Assembly (NCBI GenBank): GCA_028689585.1
Contig: JAQVCW010000005.1
Location: forward strand, 1 to 64,000
Source: Lachnospiraceae bacterium
GTDB lineage: Bacteria; Bacillota; Clostridia; Lachnospirales; Lachnospiraceae
DNA length: 64,000 nt
Direction of reading: 5' to 3'
Shown: positions 19,408 to 28,228 of the stretch, in pieces
Layout of the letters: each line of letters starts with the position of its first letter
Numbering within the stretch: the first letter of the stretch is position 1
Position numbers and translations under genes: made by a program
The notes under the pieces: model-generated
Told to the model about the DNA's origin: nothing
The model's database searches: none
Seen by the model: the letters and a program-made list of their open reading frames with translations, nothing else

Positions 19408-19626
19408 TTACTTACCCAGCAGACCTTTCAGCGCGCCGGCTACGCCGTCAACACCTATTTTGCCTTTTACCAGCTCTACCACTTTTTTCACTTCTTCTTC
19501 CGGAATATCAATTCCAGCCAGACCTTCAATCGTTGCGATCGGATCTGCTTTAAACTTTGCCATCAGATCTTTATCTGATTCCAGTTTTTTTACCACGTCT
19601 TCCACTTTTTTCAATAATTCTTCCAT
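19408..19626 (-). CDS. Small 72-residue protein of unknown function
   Basis: MEELLKKVEDVVKKLESDKD at the start, then a segment LMAKFKADPIATIEGLAGIDIPEEEV and a C-terminal Gly/Leu end GALKGLLGK. It is predicted mostly helical, highly charged and without signal or membrane segment. I do not recognise a named family with confidence; the middle loosely recalls Nif11-type leader regions. It lies 25 bp downstream of the HerA-like ATPase gene in the same direction, so co-expression and a partner role are plausible. GGAAAAGG precedes the ATG. Confidence 0.75.
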   Translation of the reverse strand: MEELLKKVEDVVKKLESDKDLMAKFKADPIATIEGLAGIDIPEEEVKKVVELVKGKIGVDGVAGALKGLLGK

Positions 19627-19651
19627 TGCCTTTTCCTCCGTCTATTTGATT

Positions 19652-21277
19652 TTAGTGAAACAGTCCACCCAGCAGATTGCTGACGAGGCTTCCCGCCGCT
19701 TTTTCAACGGTTTTATGTGAAGATCCAAGAATTCCTCTGGTGATCTGTTTACCCACGTCGCGTCCAATGCTTCTGGCTGCACTGCTGAGACCTTTTTCCA
19801 CAACCGATTCTCTTTTTCTGCTGGTTCGTCCCCCGTTTTTGATTGTTGCCTCCGCCTTGGCAAGCCTGGCCTCTCTGAGCACCTCTGCATCTTTCTCTTT
19901 CTGTTCTTTTTCTTTCTCTTTTTCGGCTTCCTCTTCCTGCTTCTTGGCTGCTTCTGCCTCTTCTGCCGCCTTTTTTTCTTCGTCAGCCTTCTGCTTCTGC
20001 TCGTTCAGGATTTCGTAGGCACTCTCGTTATCAATGGCTGCCGAATATTTGTCATGCAGTGGATTCATTGTAATGAGCTGCGCTCTGGCAGCATCATCCA
20101 ATGCCTTCATGGCACTTTGGGGCGGACAAATCATTGCCTGCTGTACGATGGATGGCACGCCTTCCTCATCAAGGAATGAAACAAGTGCACACCCCGTGCC
20201 GAGACTTCCGATCACATCCTCCGTTTTAAAGGCAGGATTTGGCCGGAAGGACTGTGCTGCCGCCCGGACCGCTTTCTGCTCCGCCGGTGTGTAGGCGCGA
20301 AGTGCATGCTGTACACGGTTATTCAACTGTGCCAGTACATCATCCGGAATATCCGATGGTGACTGGGTGATAAAGAAGATACCGATTCCCTTTGAACGGA
20401 TCAGTTTGACCACCTGAACGATCTTTTCTACCAGCACTTTGGGCGCATCATTAAATAACAGATGTGCTTCGTCAAAGAAAAATACCATTTTCGGCTTATC
20501 TGCGTCTCCTGCCTCCGGCATGACTTCGAATAATTCGCTCAAAAGCCAGAGCATAAAGGTCGCATACAGTGCCGGGTGCTGATAGAGCTCTACGCAGTGC
20601 AGGACATTGATGATTCCATGTCCATCCTTGTCCGTCTGCATCCAGTCGGTCACATCCAGGTTCGGTTCCCCGAAAAACTGCTCTGCACCCGCATCCTCCA
20701 GTGTCAGCAGACTTCTTTGAATCGCTCCGATGCTCTGAGAGGATACGTTTCCATAGGTTGTCATCAGTTCTTTGCTGTGCTCACCGGTATAGGTCAGCAT
20801 CGCTTTCAGATCTTTAAAATCAATCAGTTTCCATCCCTTGTCATCTGCGACTTTAAAAACGATATTCAAAACACCTTCCTGTACATCCGTCAGATCAAGG
20901 ATCCTCGAAAGCATCAGCGGTCCCATGTCACTGATGGTGGCACGAACCGGGGTTCCGCCCTTCCCGTAAACATCCCAGAAGCGGCTCGGATACCCATGGT
21001 AGGTGAATTCCGCCGGATTGATTCCCACTTTTGTCAGGCGCCCCTGCATTTTCTCACTGTCTGTTCCGGATAATGCGGTCCCGCTCACATCGCCTTTGAT
21101 ATCGGCCAGAAATACCGGTACGCCGATATCTGATAATCCCTCTGCCATTACTTTCAGTGTAATCGTCTTACCCGTTCCGGTTGCACCTGCAATCAGCCCA
21201 TGTCGATTTAACATAGAAGGAATCAAAAACACCTGTTCCTCACCTTTTCCCATGAGGATTTTGCCGTCCGTTACCAT
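19652..21277 (-). CDS. HerA-like ATPase, DUF853 family
   Basis: 541 residues from the ATG at 21277, which has GGAGG 7 bases upstream. Walker A GATGTGKT is near residue 30 and Walker B KMVFFFDEAHLLF near 265, followed by FFITQSPSDIP and the arginine-rich NNRVQHALRAYTPAEQKAVRAA. A long Glu/Lys/Ala coiled coil spans about 420-490, followed by SSAARSIGRDVGKQITRGILG and a Gly/Leu C-terminus. This is the YjgR/DUF853 group of FtsK-HerA ATPases, hexameric by homology, with unknown substrate. It is in an operon with the 72-residue protein. Confidence 0.9.
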   Translation of the reverse strand: MVTDGKILMGKGEEQVFLIPSMLNRHGLIAGATGTGKTITLKVMAEGLSDIGVPVFLADIKGDVSGTALSGTDSEKMQGRLTKVGINPAEFTYHGYPSRFWDVYGKGGTPVRATISDMGPLMLSRILDLTDVQEGVLNIVFKVADDKGWKLIDFKDLKAMLTYTGEHSKELMTTYGNVSSQSIGAIQRSLLTLEDAGAEQFFGEPNLDVTDWMQTDKDGHGIINVLHCVELYQHPALYATFMLWLLSELFEVMPEAGDADKPKMVFFFDEAHLLFNDAPKVLVEKIVQVVKLIRSKGIGIFFITQSPSDIPDDVLAQLNNRVQHALRAYTPAEQKAVRAAAQSFRPNPAFKTEDVIGSLGTGCALVSFLDEEGVPSIVQQAMICPPQSAMKALDDAARAQLITMNPLHDKYSAAIDNESAYEILNEQKQKADEEKKAAEEAEAAKKQEEEAEKEKEKEQKEKDAEVLREARLAKAEATIKNGGRTSRKRESVVEKGLSSAARSIGRDVGKQITRGILGSSHKTVEKAAGSLVSNLLGGLFH

Positions 21278-21374
21278 GATACATCCTCCAATTTTCAGAA
21301 AATTATATATTATATACAAAAAACTCTGAATTTATTGTAACACAAGTCCAAAGTAATTTCAATTAATTTAAAAG

Positions 21375-21680
21375 GATACTCAGGCTATTACAGTTCAGCC
21401 TTTTATTTGACGCACAGCTTTCGGGCGGCGGCCCCAGGTATGCTGCAGGTGCATTTGCAGAAAGCCTAAGCATCTTGGGTTCCACAAGATGTTCCATAGG
21501 AATTGGGAGTCATTTGTTTGAACCGAAGGTGAGTTATGGCTCCCAATTCCTGCTTTTGGAACACCTTGCGGAAGCCTTAGATGCTCTTGGCTTTCGAAAC
21601 AGCATCTGCAGCATGCCTGGGGGCAGCCACCCGGAAAGCGTCCTCATTTCAAGGCTGAACTGTAGCCTCAGGCTATGCTT
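21375..21680. repeat. Large imperfect palindrome (about 305 bp) with 140-bp arms
   Basis: The two halves are diverged inverted copies. The innermost stem is perfect, GGAATTGGGAG (21499-21509) / CTCCCAATTCC (21540-21550). Outward the arms share CAGTTCAGCCTT / AAGGCTGAACTG, GCTTTC / GAAAGC and ATGCTGCAG / CTGCAGCAT. Part of the right arm (21581-21604) recurs exactly, inverted, at 11868-11891. The sequence codes for no recognised protein. A transcribed hairpin, a MITE-like element, or a dispersed structured repeat are the options. It sits between the convergent end of the flavoprotein gene and the start of the HerA-like gene. Confidence 0.7.
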
Positions 21681-21713
21681 TCTCTCATTTCATGGAATAT
21701 TTTTTCTCTTCTC

Positions 21714-22406
21714 TTACTTCCACGGACGCACCTTCTTCGTCCAGCCCTGTTCTGTCCAGTAGTCGCGGTCCGCCGGATTAAAACCGTTTCGCTGCAAAAG
21801 ATGCATTATAAAGAAAAAACCTTTTGTCCGGATGCCTGGCTGGATCTGCCGCTGCTCTCCTGCTTTGATTTTCTTTGCAAGCGTTGTCGTTTTTTTATCG
21901 ATTTTTTCCTTAATCTTCCCGTCCACACGCTGGTAAGCTGTTTCCCGCACACCGACACCATATTGATATACCTTTGCAACGCCCCAGAAAAACAGGCTGT
22001 GTGCCATATCTTTGTTTGTGGAATGCATCCCGCCGCCTGCTGCCGTTGAAATACAAACCGCCTGCTTTTTAAACATCGCTCCACACGGTCTGTGCACCAT
22101 CCAGCGATAACCATAATGATCCAGAAACGCTTTCATTGCCCCCGTTGCATGAAATACATACACAGGACTTGCCAAAATCAGCACGTCTGCATCATCCATA
22201 GCCCTTGTAATCGGCAAAAGCTGCTCATAATGCGGGCAGAGTGTCTCTTTCTTTGAAAAACAGTTGGTACACCCCACACAGAATTTGTCAAAATCCCGCG
22301 GGAGAAAAAACTCTGTGATCTCCCCACCGAGTTTCTCTGCAAGCAATCGGGCTGCATGATAGGTGGAGCCTTTGTGGCTTTGTCCGTGGATGATTGTTAT
22401 TTTCAT
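21714..22406 (-). CDS. Flavodoxin-like NADPH-dependent FMN reductase / iron-sulfur flavoprotein
   Basis: 230 residues. The flavodoxin-fold N-terminus MKITIIHGQSHKGSTYHAA binds FMN phosphate. A cysteine motif CVGCTNCFSKKETLC (CX2CX2CX7C, near residues 43-57) matches the compact [4Fe-4S] motif of iron-sulfur flavoproteins. LASPVYVFHATGAMKAFLDHYGYRW is the conserved flavin-binding core. Redox role likely, partner unknown. Its 3' end lies close to the large palindrome. Confidence 0.85.
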   Translation of the reverse strand: MKITIIHGQSHKGSTYHAARLLAEKLGGEITEFFLPRDFDKFCVGCTNCFSKKETLCPHYEQLLPITRAMDDADVLILASPVYVFHATGAMKAFLDHYGYRWMVHRPCGAMFKKQAVCISTAAGGGMHSTNKDMAHSLFFWGVAKVYQYGVGVRETAYQRVDGKIKEKIDKKTTTLAKKIKAGEQRQIQPGIRTKGFFFIMHLLQRNGFNPADRDYWTEQGWTKKVRPWK

Positions 22407-22500
22407 TCTATCTCTGCCTCCTTTTTATGAAGTTAATTATAAATCTATTGTCTTTACCAGTAAACTATTCATTTTAAATTTTACCAATAAGAGGCAAAAT

Positions 22501-24399
22501 TTACAACATTGTTTCATCCTTAATGACTTCAACAAAATCACTATTGCAGACCTTTTTGCCGCCGATGCAGTAAGCGAGCATGATAAATAAAAATATTGCA
22601 AGTGTAAAAAGGCCCGTAATCAGAACAGGCGCTTTCTGAATATATTCGGATACAGCTATTTCTGACGCTTGCAAAGCCCATGCCACAAAAGGAAGGCTTA
22701 TCAGTACCCCCAGCAAAAATGGCCGGACAGAAATTACCATTGCTTCCAATGTTAAAATTTTCCGCATACCTTTTGGTGAAAGACCAACTGAAAAATATCT
22801 TGCGAACTCTTTTTTTCTTTGATATATCTGTCCCAGTGTAAAAGAGAAAATATTTACAATACCAATAAGTGCAAGGAAACCGGCGAAGCAGCAGACAAAA
22901 ATTTTGAGGCCATTTCTCATTTTGAACTCTGATTTTTCTTCTTCCATTCGGCTTTCTAAGGTATAGGTGGAATTTTCCGGCAGATTATTATGAATTTGCT
23001 CCTGAACCTTTTTATCCATATCCATAGAAGTCAAATAGATATTGTAGGTGGTTTCGTCTGTCTGCAGTGTTTCTCTCACTTTTTCATAAAAGCTCTCTGA
23101 AAGTATCAGGCTCAAAGAATACTGTTTATATTCTTCTTTTATCATCGGCATTTCTTTTGCAAAATCAGTAATGGTAAATTGATTTCCCGCCACATCAACA
23201 GTAAGTGGTTTTTCCTGATCTACAAGAGGAATGTATTCTCTATATTTTCTGGAACTGTGAATGCTGTCCCAAATGGTATTGATTGCGGCGATCCCATTTT
23301 GTTCCAGCCGATTATCCTTACAATATGCCCCGAAACTGTCATCATCCAATATATAAATTGGAACTGAAAATGGATAGAGGTTCTCATTGTTTGGTACAAA
23401 TTGCTCATTCAGATTATGGACACCTGTCTCCTGCAGCTCTTTACTGAAAACCTGATCCGAAATACAGGTATCCGCAACTGCTTTTTTGTAGGCAATACAG
23501 CTCTTTATCCCCTCCATAGATTTAAGCTGCTGCAGTAACTCCCCGCTATCACTTGCGGTAGTAAGCGTCATGTCCCATTTGTCACGAAATCTTTCAAAAT
23601 AAGTAAACTGTGTGCTGATGCCGGATATTGCTTCGATATTCAACAATCCAATTAGCGCAAGAAATGCAAAGGTAAGAGACAGCGTGGAAGTACGCAATTC
23701 TTTCCGCCTTGCATAAATAGATTTTCTTGCCAGTTCACCATGAATACCGAAGAAGCGTGAAAAAAGTGAAAAGCGTTTCATTTTTGGTACAGACAATTCT
23801 GTTCCATAGCTTAAGGCTGTGAGTGGTGTAAGTCTGCTAATTCTTCTTGCCGGAATCCATGCTGATAAAAGCACCGTCAGTCCTGATGCAAATAAAGAAA
23901 GAAGCACCACCATAATATGAAACTGAAAGGTTACTTCATAAGTCCTGATTTCATCCGTAACGAAAACAGCAGTCTGCACTAAGAGGAAACTGCTGCCAAT
24001 GCCCACCCCAATTCCAAGCACAATCGGTATCGCACATAAAATCATAACCTCCTGCAAGAGAAAGCTTCTGATCTGCTTCGGTGTTGCTCCGACACTTTGC
24101 AGAATCCCCAGTTGATGAATACGGCTATTCATAGGTATTTCAAAGGCATTGTGAATCATTATAATCAGTGATAGACAAGCGGCTGCGATAACGAAGCCAT
24201 AGGCGGCTGCAAGCGGCTCTGGTCTTGAGGTGTAGCTTCCCTCCTGTACCATAATCTGATTCACATGGTCTATCCACATATTGTATGCCATGCTGCATAA
24301 AAGTGCCAGAAATGCGGAAGATACAAAAGAAATTCCCGCAAGAGAAATACTGCTCGTTTTATTGTTTTTGATGTAGCGAATGGAATAATCAGTCCACAT
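22501..24399 (-). CDS. ABC transporter permease, FtsX/BceB-like (module 1)
   Basis: 632 residues. About ten helices: one near the N-terminus, an FtsX-type set around 65-200, and a final set at about 515-620 with the FtsX segment FSLGLSPKGMRKI-like. A large extracytoplasmic region of about 200 residues lies between them. This layout resembles permeases that detect and remove peptide antibiotics together with a dedicated two-component system. The cognate ATPase is encoded 13 bp upstream and the sensor/regulator pair further upstream. Substrate unknown. Confidence 0.88.
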   Translation of the reverse strand: MWTDYSIRYIKNNKTSSISLAGISFVSSAFLALLCSMAYNMWIDHVNQIMVQEGSYTSRPEPLAAAYGFVIAAACLSLIIMIHNAFEIPMNSRIHQLGILQSVGATPKQIRSFLLQEVMILCAIPIVLGIGVGIGSSFLLVQTAVFVTDEIRTYEVTFQFHIMVVLLSLFASGLTVLLSAWIPARRISRLTPLTALSYGTELSVPKMKRFSLFSRFFGIHGELARKSIYARRKELRTSTLSLTFAFLALIGLLNIEAISGISTQFTYFERFRDKWDMTLTTASDSGELLQQLKSMEGIKSCIAYKKAVADTCISDQVFSKELQETGVHNLNEQFVPNNENLYPFSVPIYILDDDSFGAYCKDNRLEQNGIAAINTIWDSIHSSRKYREYIPLVDQEKPLTVDVAGNQFTITDFAKEMPMIKEEYKQYSLSLILSESFYEKVRETLQTDETTYNIYLTSMDMDKKVQEQIHNNLPENSTYTLESRMEEEKSEFKMRNGLKIFVCCFAGFLALIGIVNIFSFTLGQIYQRKKEFARYFSVGLSPKGMRKILTLEAMVISVRPFLLGVLISLPFVAWALQASEIAVSEYIQKAPVLITGLFTLAIFLFIMLAYCIGGKKVCNSDFVEVIKDETML

Positions 24400-24412
24400 T
24401 CTATCATCCCCC

Positions 24413-25093
24413 TTATTTCAGTTTTTCGTCTGACAGGATTTTTCCATCCTGAAGCCGAATGATACGATCTGCCTGTAATGCCAGTTCTTCATCGTGAGTG
24501 ACAACAATCAATGTCTGATTATATTTTTTATTTGAATACTTCAGTAATTCAATGATTTCTCTGCCATTTTGATTGTCGAGATTTCCCGTGGGCTCGTCTG
24601 CAGCAACCAATGCCGGAGCGTTGATGATTGCTCTGCCGATAGATACTCTCTGCTGCTGCCCTCCTGATAATTGCTTTGGCAAATGCTTTCGTCTGTCCGT
24701 AAGCCCCAGTGCGTCAATCAACTCGTTTACACGCGCCTGATTTATTTTCTGCCCATCCAGCTTTAATGGCAGCACAATATTTTCTTCTGCATTCAGTACC
24801 GGGATTAAATTGTAGAATTGATAAATAAGCCCTACTTGTCTGCGTCTGTAAATCGCCAATTCCTCCTGGCTTTTCTGTAATACTTCCTTTCCATCTACAA
24901 TTAGTTTTCCGCTTGTCGGTTTATCAACGCCGGCAATGATATGCAGCAGTGTTGATTTGCCTGAGCCTGACGGCCCTACAACAGAAATAAATTCCCCTTT
25001 TTGGGCGGAAAAGGAGACATTGTCTAATGCAGTTACTTTTGTTTCGCCTGCACCATAGCTTTTGCATAGATTTTCAACTTTTAATATTTCCAT
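24413..25093 (-). CDS. ABC transporter ATP-binding protein (module 1)
   Basis: 226 residues, MacB/LolD-like. Walker A GPSGSGKST, Q loop YQFYNLIPVLNAEENI, signature LSGGQQQRVSIGRAI, Walker B ALVAADEPTGNLD, and H loop VVTHDEE are all present. Pairs with the permease 13 bp downstream. A repeat operator and a -10 element lie in the 115-bp gap upstream, so the transporter genes likely have their own induced promoter. Confidence 0.95.
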   Translation of the reverse strand: MEILKVENLCKSYGAGETKVTALDNVSFSAQKGEFISVVGPSGSGKSTLLHIIAGVDKPTSGKLIVDGKEVLQKSQEELAIYRRRQVGLIYQFYNLIPVLNAEENIVLPLKLDGQKINQARVNELIDALGLTDRRKHLPKQLSGGQQQRVSIGRAIINAPALVAADEPTGNLDNQNGREIIELLKYSNKKYNQTLIVVTHDEELALQADRIIRLQDGKILSDEKLK

Positions 25094-25137
25094 AATGGTT
25101 CCCTTTCTTTTCGTTGGATAGAATTACTGTTATGTCT

Positions 25138-25192
25138 ATTCTACAATTTCCCCCATGACAGGTTCGTGACTTTTTCATTACAATTTTGTCAC
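25138..25192 (-). promoter_or_regulatory. Activated promoter and direct-repeat operator of module 1 transporter
   Basis: On the minus strand two 17-base copies, GTGACAAAATTGTAATG (25176-25192) and GTCACGAACCTGTCATG (25154-25170), match at 12 of 17 positions and are spaced 22 bp, two helical turns. A -10 TAGAAT lies at 25138-25143 with no good -35, as expected for a promoter activated by an OmpR-type regulator. The regulator at 26224-26895 is the likely binder. Confidence 0.55.
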
Positions 25193-25208
25193 CAAACTAA
25201 AAAAGAGC

Positions 25209-26222
25209 TTATACAGCTCCCTTGTAAAAAGTAATTGAAAATTCTGTGCCATGTGGTATGACATTTTGTACCTTGATTGTACCGTTTTCTTTTTTTATTA
25301 TCATACGGGAGAGGGCTAAGCCTATTCCGATATTTTGAGCAGACGAATTTTCCCCTTTATAAAATCGTTCAAACAAATGGGGTAACTCTTTTTCCGGAAT
25401 ACCGGTACCGTTATCTGCTATGGTGATTTTTGTATAAAGAGAATTCTCAATCGCTCTGATTTTCAACGCTCCTCCCTGTGAAGTGTGCTCGATACAGTTT
25501 TTCAGTATATTGCTGACTGCTTCATTCGTCCATGCTAAATCCCCAATAAACGCTGCATCTTGTTCCACTTGTATATCTGCATGAATTTCTTTTACCTCCA
25601 TCATAATTTCTAATGGCGCCAATGACATTTCCAATAGTTCATTTACCGCTACTTTTTTATTGTCAAATACCACTATTCCAGATTCTAAACGGGCTATTTT
25701 TAAAAGTGCAGTAATCAGCCACTCTATCCTTGAAAGCATACTGTTTATTTCACATACGCATTCATTTCTCTGTTCTCCGGTGAGGCTATCCTTCATAAGC
25801 CGGTGTATCGTCATGCGAATTGATGTCAGCGGAGTCCTGATCTGATGAGATATATTCGCTATTGCATCGCTTAAAATGCCTTTTTCTTTTTGTAACTGCT
25901 CGGACTGCTCTTGAAGGCGTATCGTCATTTTTGCTATTTGGTTTGTAAGTATAGCCAGTTCGCCCTCCTGATTGGGGACGAGATAAGCGCTTTCGCTTGC
26001 GTGTAAAATTTTATCCATTTCATAGCTTAAATTGGATATATCTTCATATCTGTGCTTTGTATGGATAAGGAAAAGAGCCAATGCTCCGAAACAGACAAAT
26101 AGAATATAGTACATAACCACAGGACTGAATACAACAAATGCTGTCAGCGACACTATGAATGTAAAAGTCATATATATCAGCATCATTTTTTTGATTTCCG
26201 GATTTCTGATTATCTGCATCAT
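25209..26222 (-). CDS. Sensor histidine kinase (module 1)
   Basis: 337 residues. Two helices close together (about 14-50) separated by only a few residues, so it has almost no extracytoplasmic sensor. This is the intramembrane-sensing design that relies on a transporter for input. The H box is NISHQIRTPLTSIRM, the N box NILKNCIEHT, and the G boxes DNGTGIPEKELPHLFERFYKG and IGIGLALSRMII. Encoded 1 bp after the regulator and upstream of the ABC genes. Confidence 0.93.
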   Translation of the reverse strand: MMQIIRNPEIKKMMLIYMTFTFIVSLTAFVVFSPVVMYYILFVCFGALALFLIHTKHRYEDISNLSYEMDKILHASESAYLVPNQEGELAILTNQIAKMTIRLQEQSEQLQKEKGILSDAIANISHQIRTPLTSIRMTIHRLMKDSLTGEQRNECVCEINSMLSRIEWLITALLKIARLESGIVVFDNKKVAVNELLEMSLAPLEIMMEVKEIHADIQVEQDAAFIGDLAWTNEAVSNILKNCIEHTSQGGALKIRAIENSLYTKITIADNGTGIPEKELPHLFERFYKGENSSAQNIGIGLALSRMIIKKENGTIKVQNVIPHGTEFSITFYKGAV

Positions 26223-26223
26223 A

Positions 26224-26895
26224 TCATTCTCCTAATACATAGCCCAGCCCACGAACCGTTTTGAGAATTACCGGGCTGGTTGGATTATCTTCGATTTTGT
26301 CTCTCAATCTTTTCATATAAACGGTCAGGGTATTGTCATTTACATAATCCCCTGCAATATCCCAAATTTCTTCTAACAGCCTGCTCCTTGACATGACCTC
26401 TCCCTGATGGTTCAGAAATACTAACAAAAGTCGATACTCCAATGCGGATAAAGAAATTTCTGTTCCCCTTTTCCAGACGGACGCCTTCAATGTATCAATT
26501 TTCAAATCTTCAATTTCCAATATAGACGGACTTTTTCCGCAGCGTCGTAAAATGTTTTTTACTCTTGATACCAGCTCCATTGGTTTAAAGGGTTTGGTAA
26601 TATAATCATCTGCACCCAGATCAAATCCTGTCACAATACTTGCTTCATCATTCATCGCTGTTAAAATAATAATCGGGGTATTCCCCCTGTGCTTGATTGC
26701 GGAACACAAAGAATATCCGCTGCCATCCGGCAATGTCAGATCCAACAAAATCAAATCATATTGGCACTTTTCCAATTCTTCTGCCGCAGCCTTTTTCGTA
26801 GATACTGCATATACACGAAAGCCCTCGTCCTTCAACAGAATTTCCAGATTTTTCACAATAGACAGATCATCTTCAATAATTAATATGTTTTCCAC
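26224..26895 (-). CDS. OmpR-family response regulator (module 1)
   Basis: 223 residues: receiver domain with IIEDDLS, phospho-acceptor Asp in LILLDLTLPDGSGY (about residue 51), ILTAMND and ITKPFKPMELVSRV. The C-terminal winged helix ends TVRGLGYVLGE. First gene of module 1, partner of the kinase that follows. It likely controls the ABC genes through the repeats at 25154-25192. Confidence 0.95.
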   Translation of the reverse strand: MENILIIEDDLSIVKNLEILLKDEGFRVYAVSTKKAAAEELEKCQYDLILLDLTLPDGSGYSLCSAIKHRGNTPIIILTAMNDEASIVTGFDLGADDYITKPFKPMELVSRVKNILRRCGKSPSILEIEDLKIDTLKASVWKRGTEISLSALEYRLLLVFLNHQGEVMSRSRLLEEIWDIAGDYVNDNTLTVYMKRLRDKIEDNPTSPVILKTVRGLGYVLGE

Positions 26896-27276
26896 GTATG
26901 TACCTCCCGGCGTTCCCGTTTACAGCGAAGCATCTTCCTTATGTTTTTTTGCATCCTTTGGAATCAGCCGAATGGCTGCTGCATCCATCAGGTACTATTA
27001 TATTTCGATTGCCCGAACAAAGCAAGCAGGTCAAGAAATGATGGCGTGTTTCTACAAACTGAATTTACAAATCCATTCGTGATAACCTGCTTCGGCATAT
27101 GGATGCGCAGCTTCGCGCGCGGAACGAAAGCTGTGCTGCTAAAGGAACTGGCTCGCGGGGTGTGCGAAGCACTCTTTCGTTTAGGACAAATCGAAAATGA
27201 TGTAAATGAAAGGGCAGCTCTGACAGGCCAAAGCTGCTTTTTCGTTTACATCATCGATTCTATCCTAAGGAAGTTG
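26896..27276 (+). ncRNA. Structured intergenic region, possible plus-strand small RNA or dispersed repeat
   Basis: No convincing coding capacity. Several inverted repeats are present: AAGCAGGT / ACCTGCTT (about 27028-27092), AACGAAAG / CTTTCGTT (about 27121-27181, with inner GTGCGAAGCAC), and a long GATGTAAATGAAAGGGCAGCT / AGCTGCTTTTTCGTTTACATC hairpin (about 27197-27255). Within the last, GCAGCT...AGCTGCTTTTT reads as a terminator on the plus strand, opposite to both neighbours. A plus-strand RNA is therefore possible. On the minus strand the long hairpin could serve the flavin reductase gene. The identity is unknown. Confidence 0.35.
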
Positions 27277-27924
27277 TCAATCATACTTTTCAATATTTAC
27301 AGTGGCAACCGCAGATTGATTTGGTTCGCCAGTAGTGAGATTTTGAGGTGCTGGTATCAACATCATAAACCCCTCTTTTCCATATCGCTGTTTATATCCC
27401 CGTGCATATTTTTCATCAACAGAAATATGTTGTACCTGTCCAACAATCATAGCTGTTATTCCTGCACCGCTTAAATCTTGTATTTCTTTTAAGGTACATT
27501 CCATATTGATAAAAGCCTCTTGAATAGCTGGCGCAGGAATCGTTTTTGCGTTGGAAAGTGTGAAATTCCCCACTTCAAATTCATCAGTTTCTAAGTCATT
27601 TTGATTGATTGTATCTATCAATTTATCATAACAGCTTATTGGAAGAAAATTGATGCAGAAGCATTTTTCACGTTGAATATTAGCATAAGTATGTGTATGT
27701 TGATATAAATTCCCCATAACGGCAAAGAAAGCTGTCTTATCTCCATGAAAGCAACTCCATGAATGAAAACAAACATTCGGCTTTCCGTTTTCCTTCCATG
27801 TAGTGATTGCAAACAAAACCGTTGGTATACCTGCTGTCGTTTCAAAGTGTGAAAATAATTCAAATTCTTCTGGGTATGAGGGTTTGAAATACTGTGGAAA
27901 TTCTTTTCCTATTTCTATTTTCAT
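27277..27924 (-). CDS. Flavin reductase family protein
   Basis: 215 residues from the ATG at 27924, with GGAGGTG upstream; the upstream reading to 27948 is less likely. The flavin reductase-like beta-barrel is indicated by FAITTWKENGKPNVCFHSWSCF, FFAVMG, TYANIQREKCFCINFLP, and the domain end AMIVGQVQHISVDEKY. FMN-binding split-barrel proteins of this type reduce flavins or quinone-like compounds. Monocistronic between module 1 and the TfoX remnant. Confidence 0.88.
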   Translation of the reverse strand: MKIEIGKEFPQYFKPSYPEEFELFSHFETTAGIPTVLFAITTWKENGKPNVCFHSWSCFHGDKTAFFAVMGNLYQHTHTYANIQREKCFCINFLPISCYDKLIDTINQNDLETDEFEVGNFTLSNAKTIPAPAIQEAFINMECTLKEIQDLSGAGITAMIVGQVQHISVDEKYARGYKQRYGKEGFMMLIPAPQNLTTGEPNQSAVATVNIEKYD

Positions 27925-28001
27925 TAACACACCTCCGCATAGATTCATATTTCACTCACTGTTTTATCAAAATTCCAACTTCTAAACAAATCGGAAGCTG
28001 C

Positions 28002-28202
28002 CTATTTTTTATGCCATTGATAAAACTCCTTTAAATCAGCTTTCACTTCATCTGACAACATTGTTTTCTTTACACCTTGAATTGCACCCTCAAGTGCCAT
28101 CAAACGATTGATGCAGGCTGATTCATCAATCTCTTGAATTTTCAACCACGCTGATTTAGCTCCAACCCTTTTTAATTTATCAACAGAACTAATTCCGATA
28201 AC
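28002..28202 (-). pseudogene. Truncated TfoX C-terminal domain remnant
   Basis: The minus strand reads, without its own start, VIGISSVDKLKRVGAKSAWL, then KIQEIDESACINRLMALEGA, then IQGVKKTMLSDEVKADLKEF and YQWHKK before TAG. This matches the C-terminal half of the TfoX_C helix-hairpin-helix domain. An in-frame TAG directly precedes it, and the usual N-terminal LPNIGKVLE-type segment is missing. The 3' part is intact and the break lies next to the end of the XRE gene, so this is a 5'-deleted relic. Confidence 0.7.
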
Positions 28203-28228
28203 CTAATACTGGTATGAGAATTTATCAA

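Noticed and set aside
21475..21762. 95-codon plus-strand reading frame across the large palindrome
   Set aside because: It comes from the inverted-arm sequence; no ribosome site and no recognisable domain.
26941..27474. 177-codon plus-strand reading frame over the structured gap
   Set aside because: It ends inside the flavin reductase gene on the other strand and spans inverted repeats; treated as non-coding.
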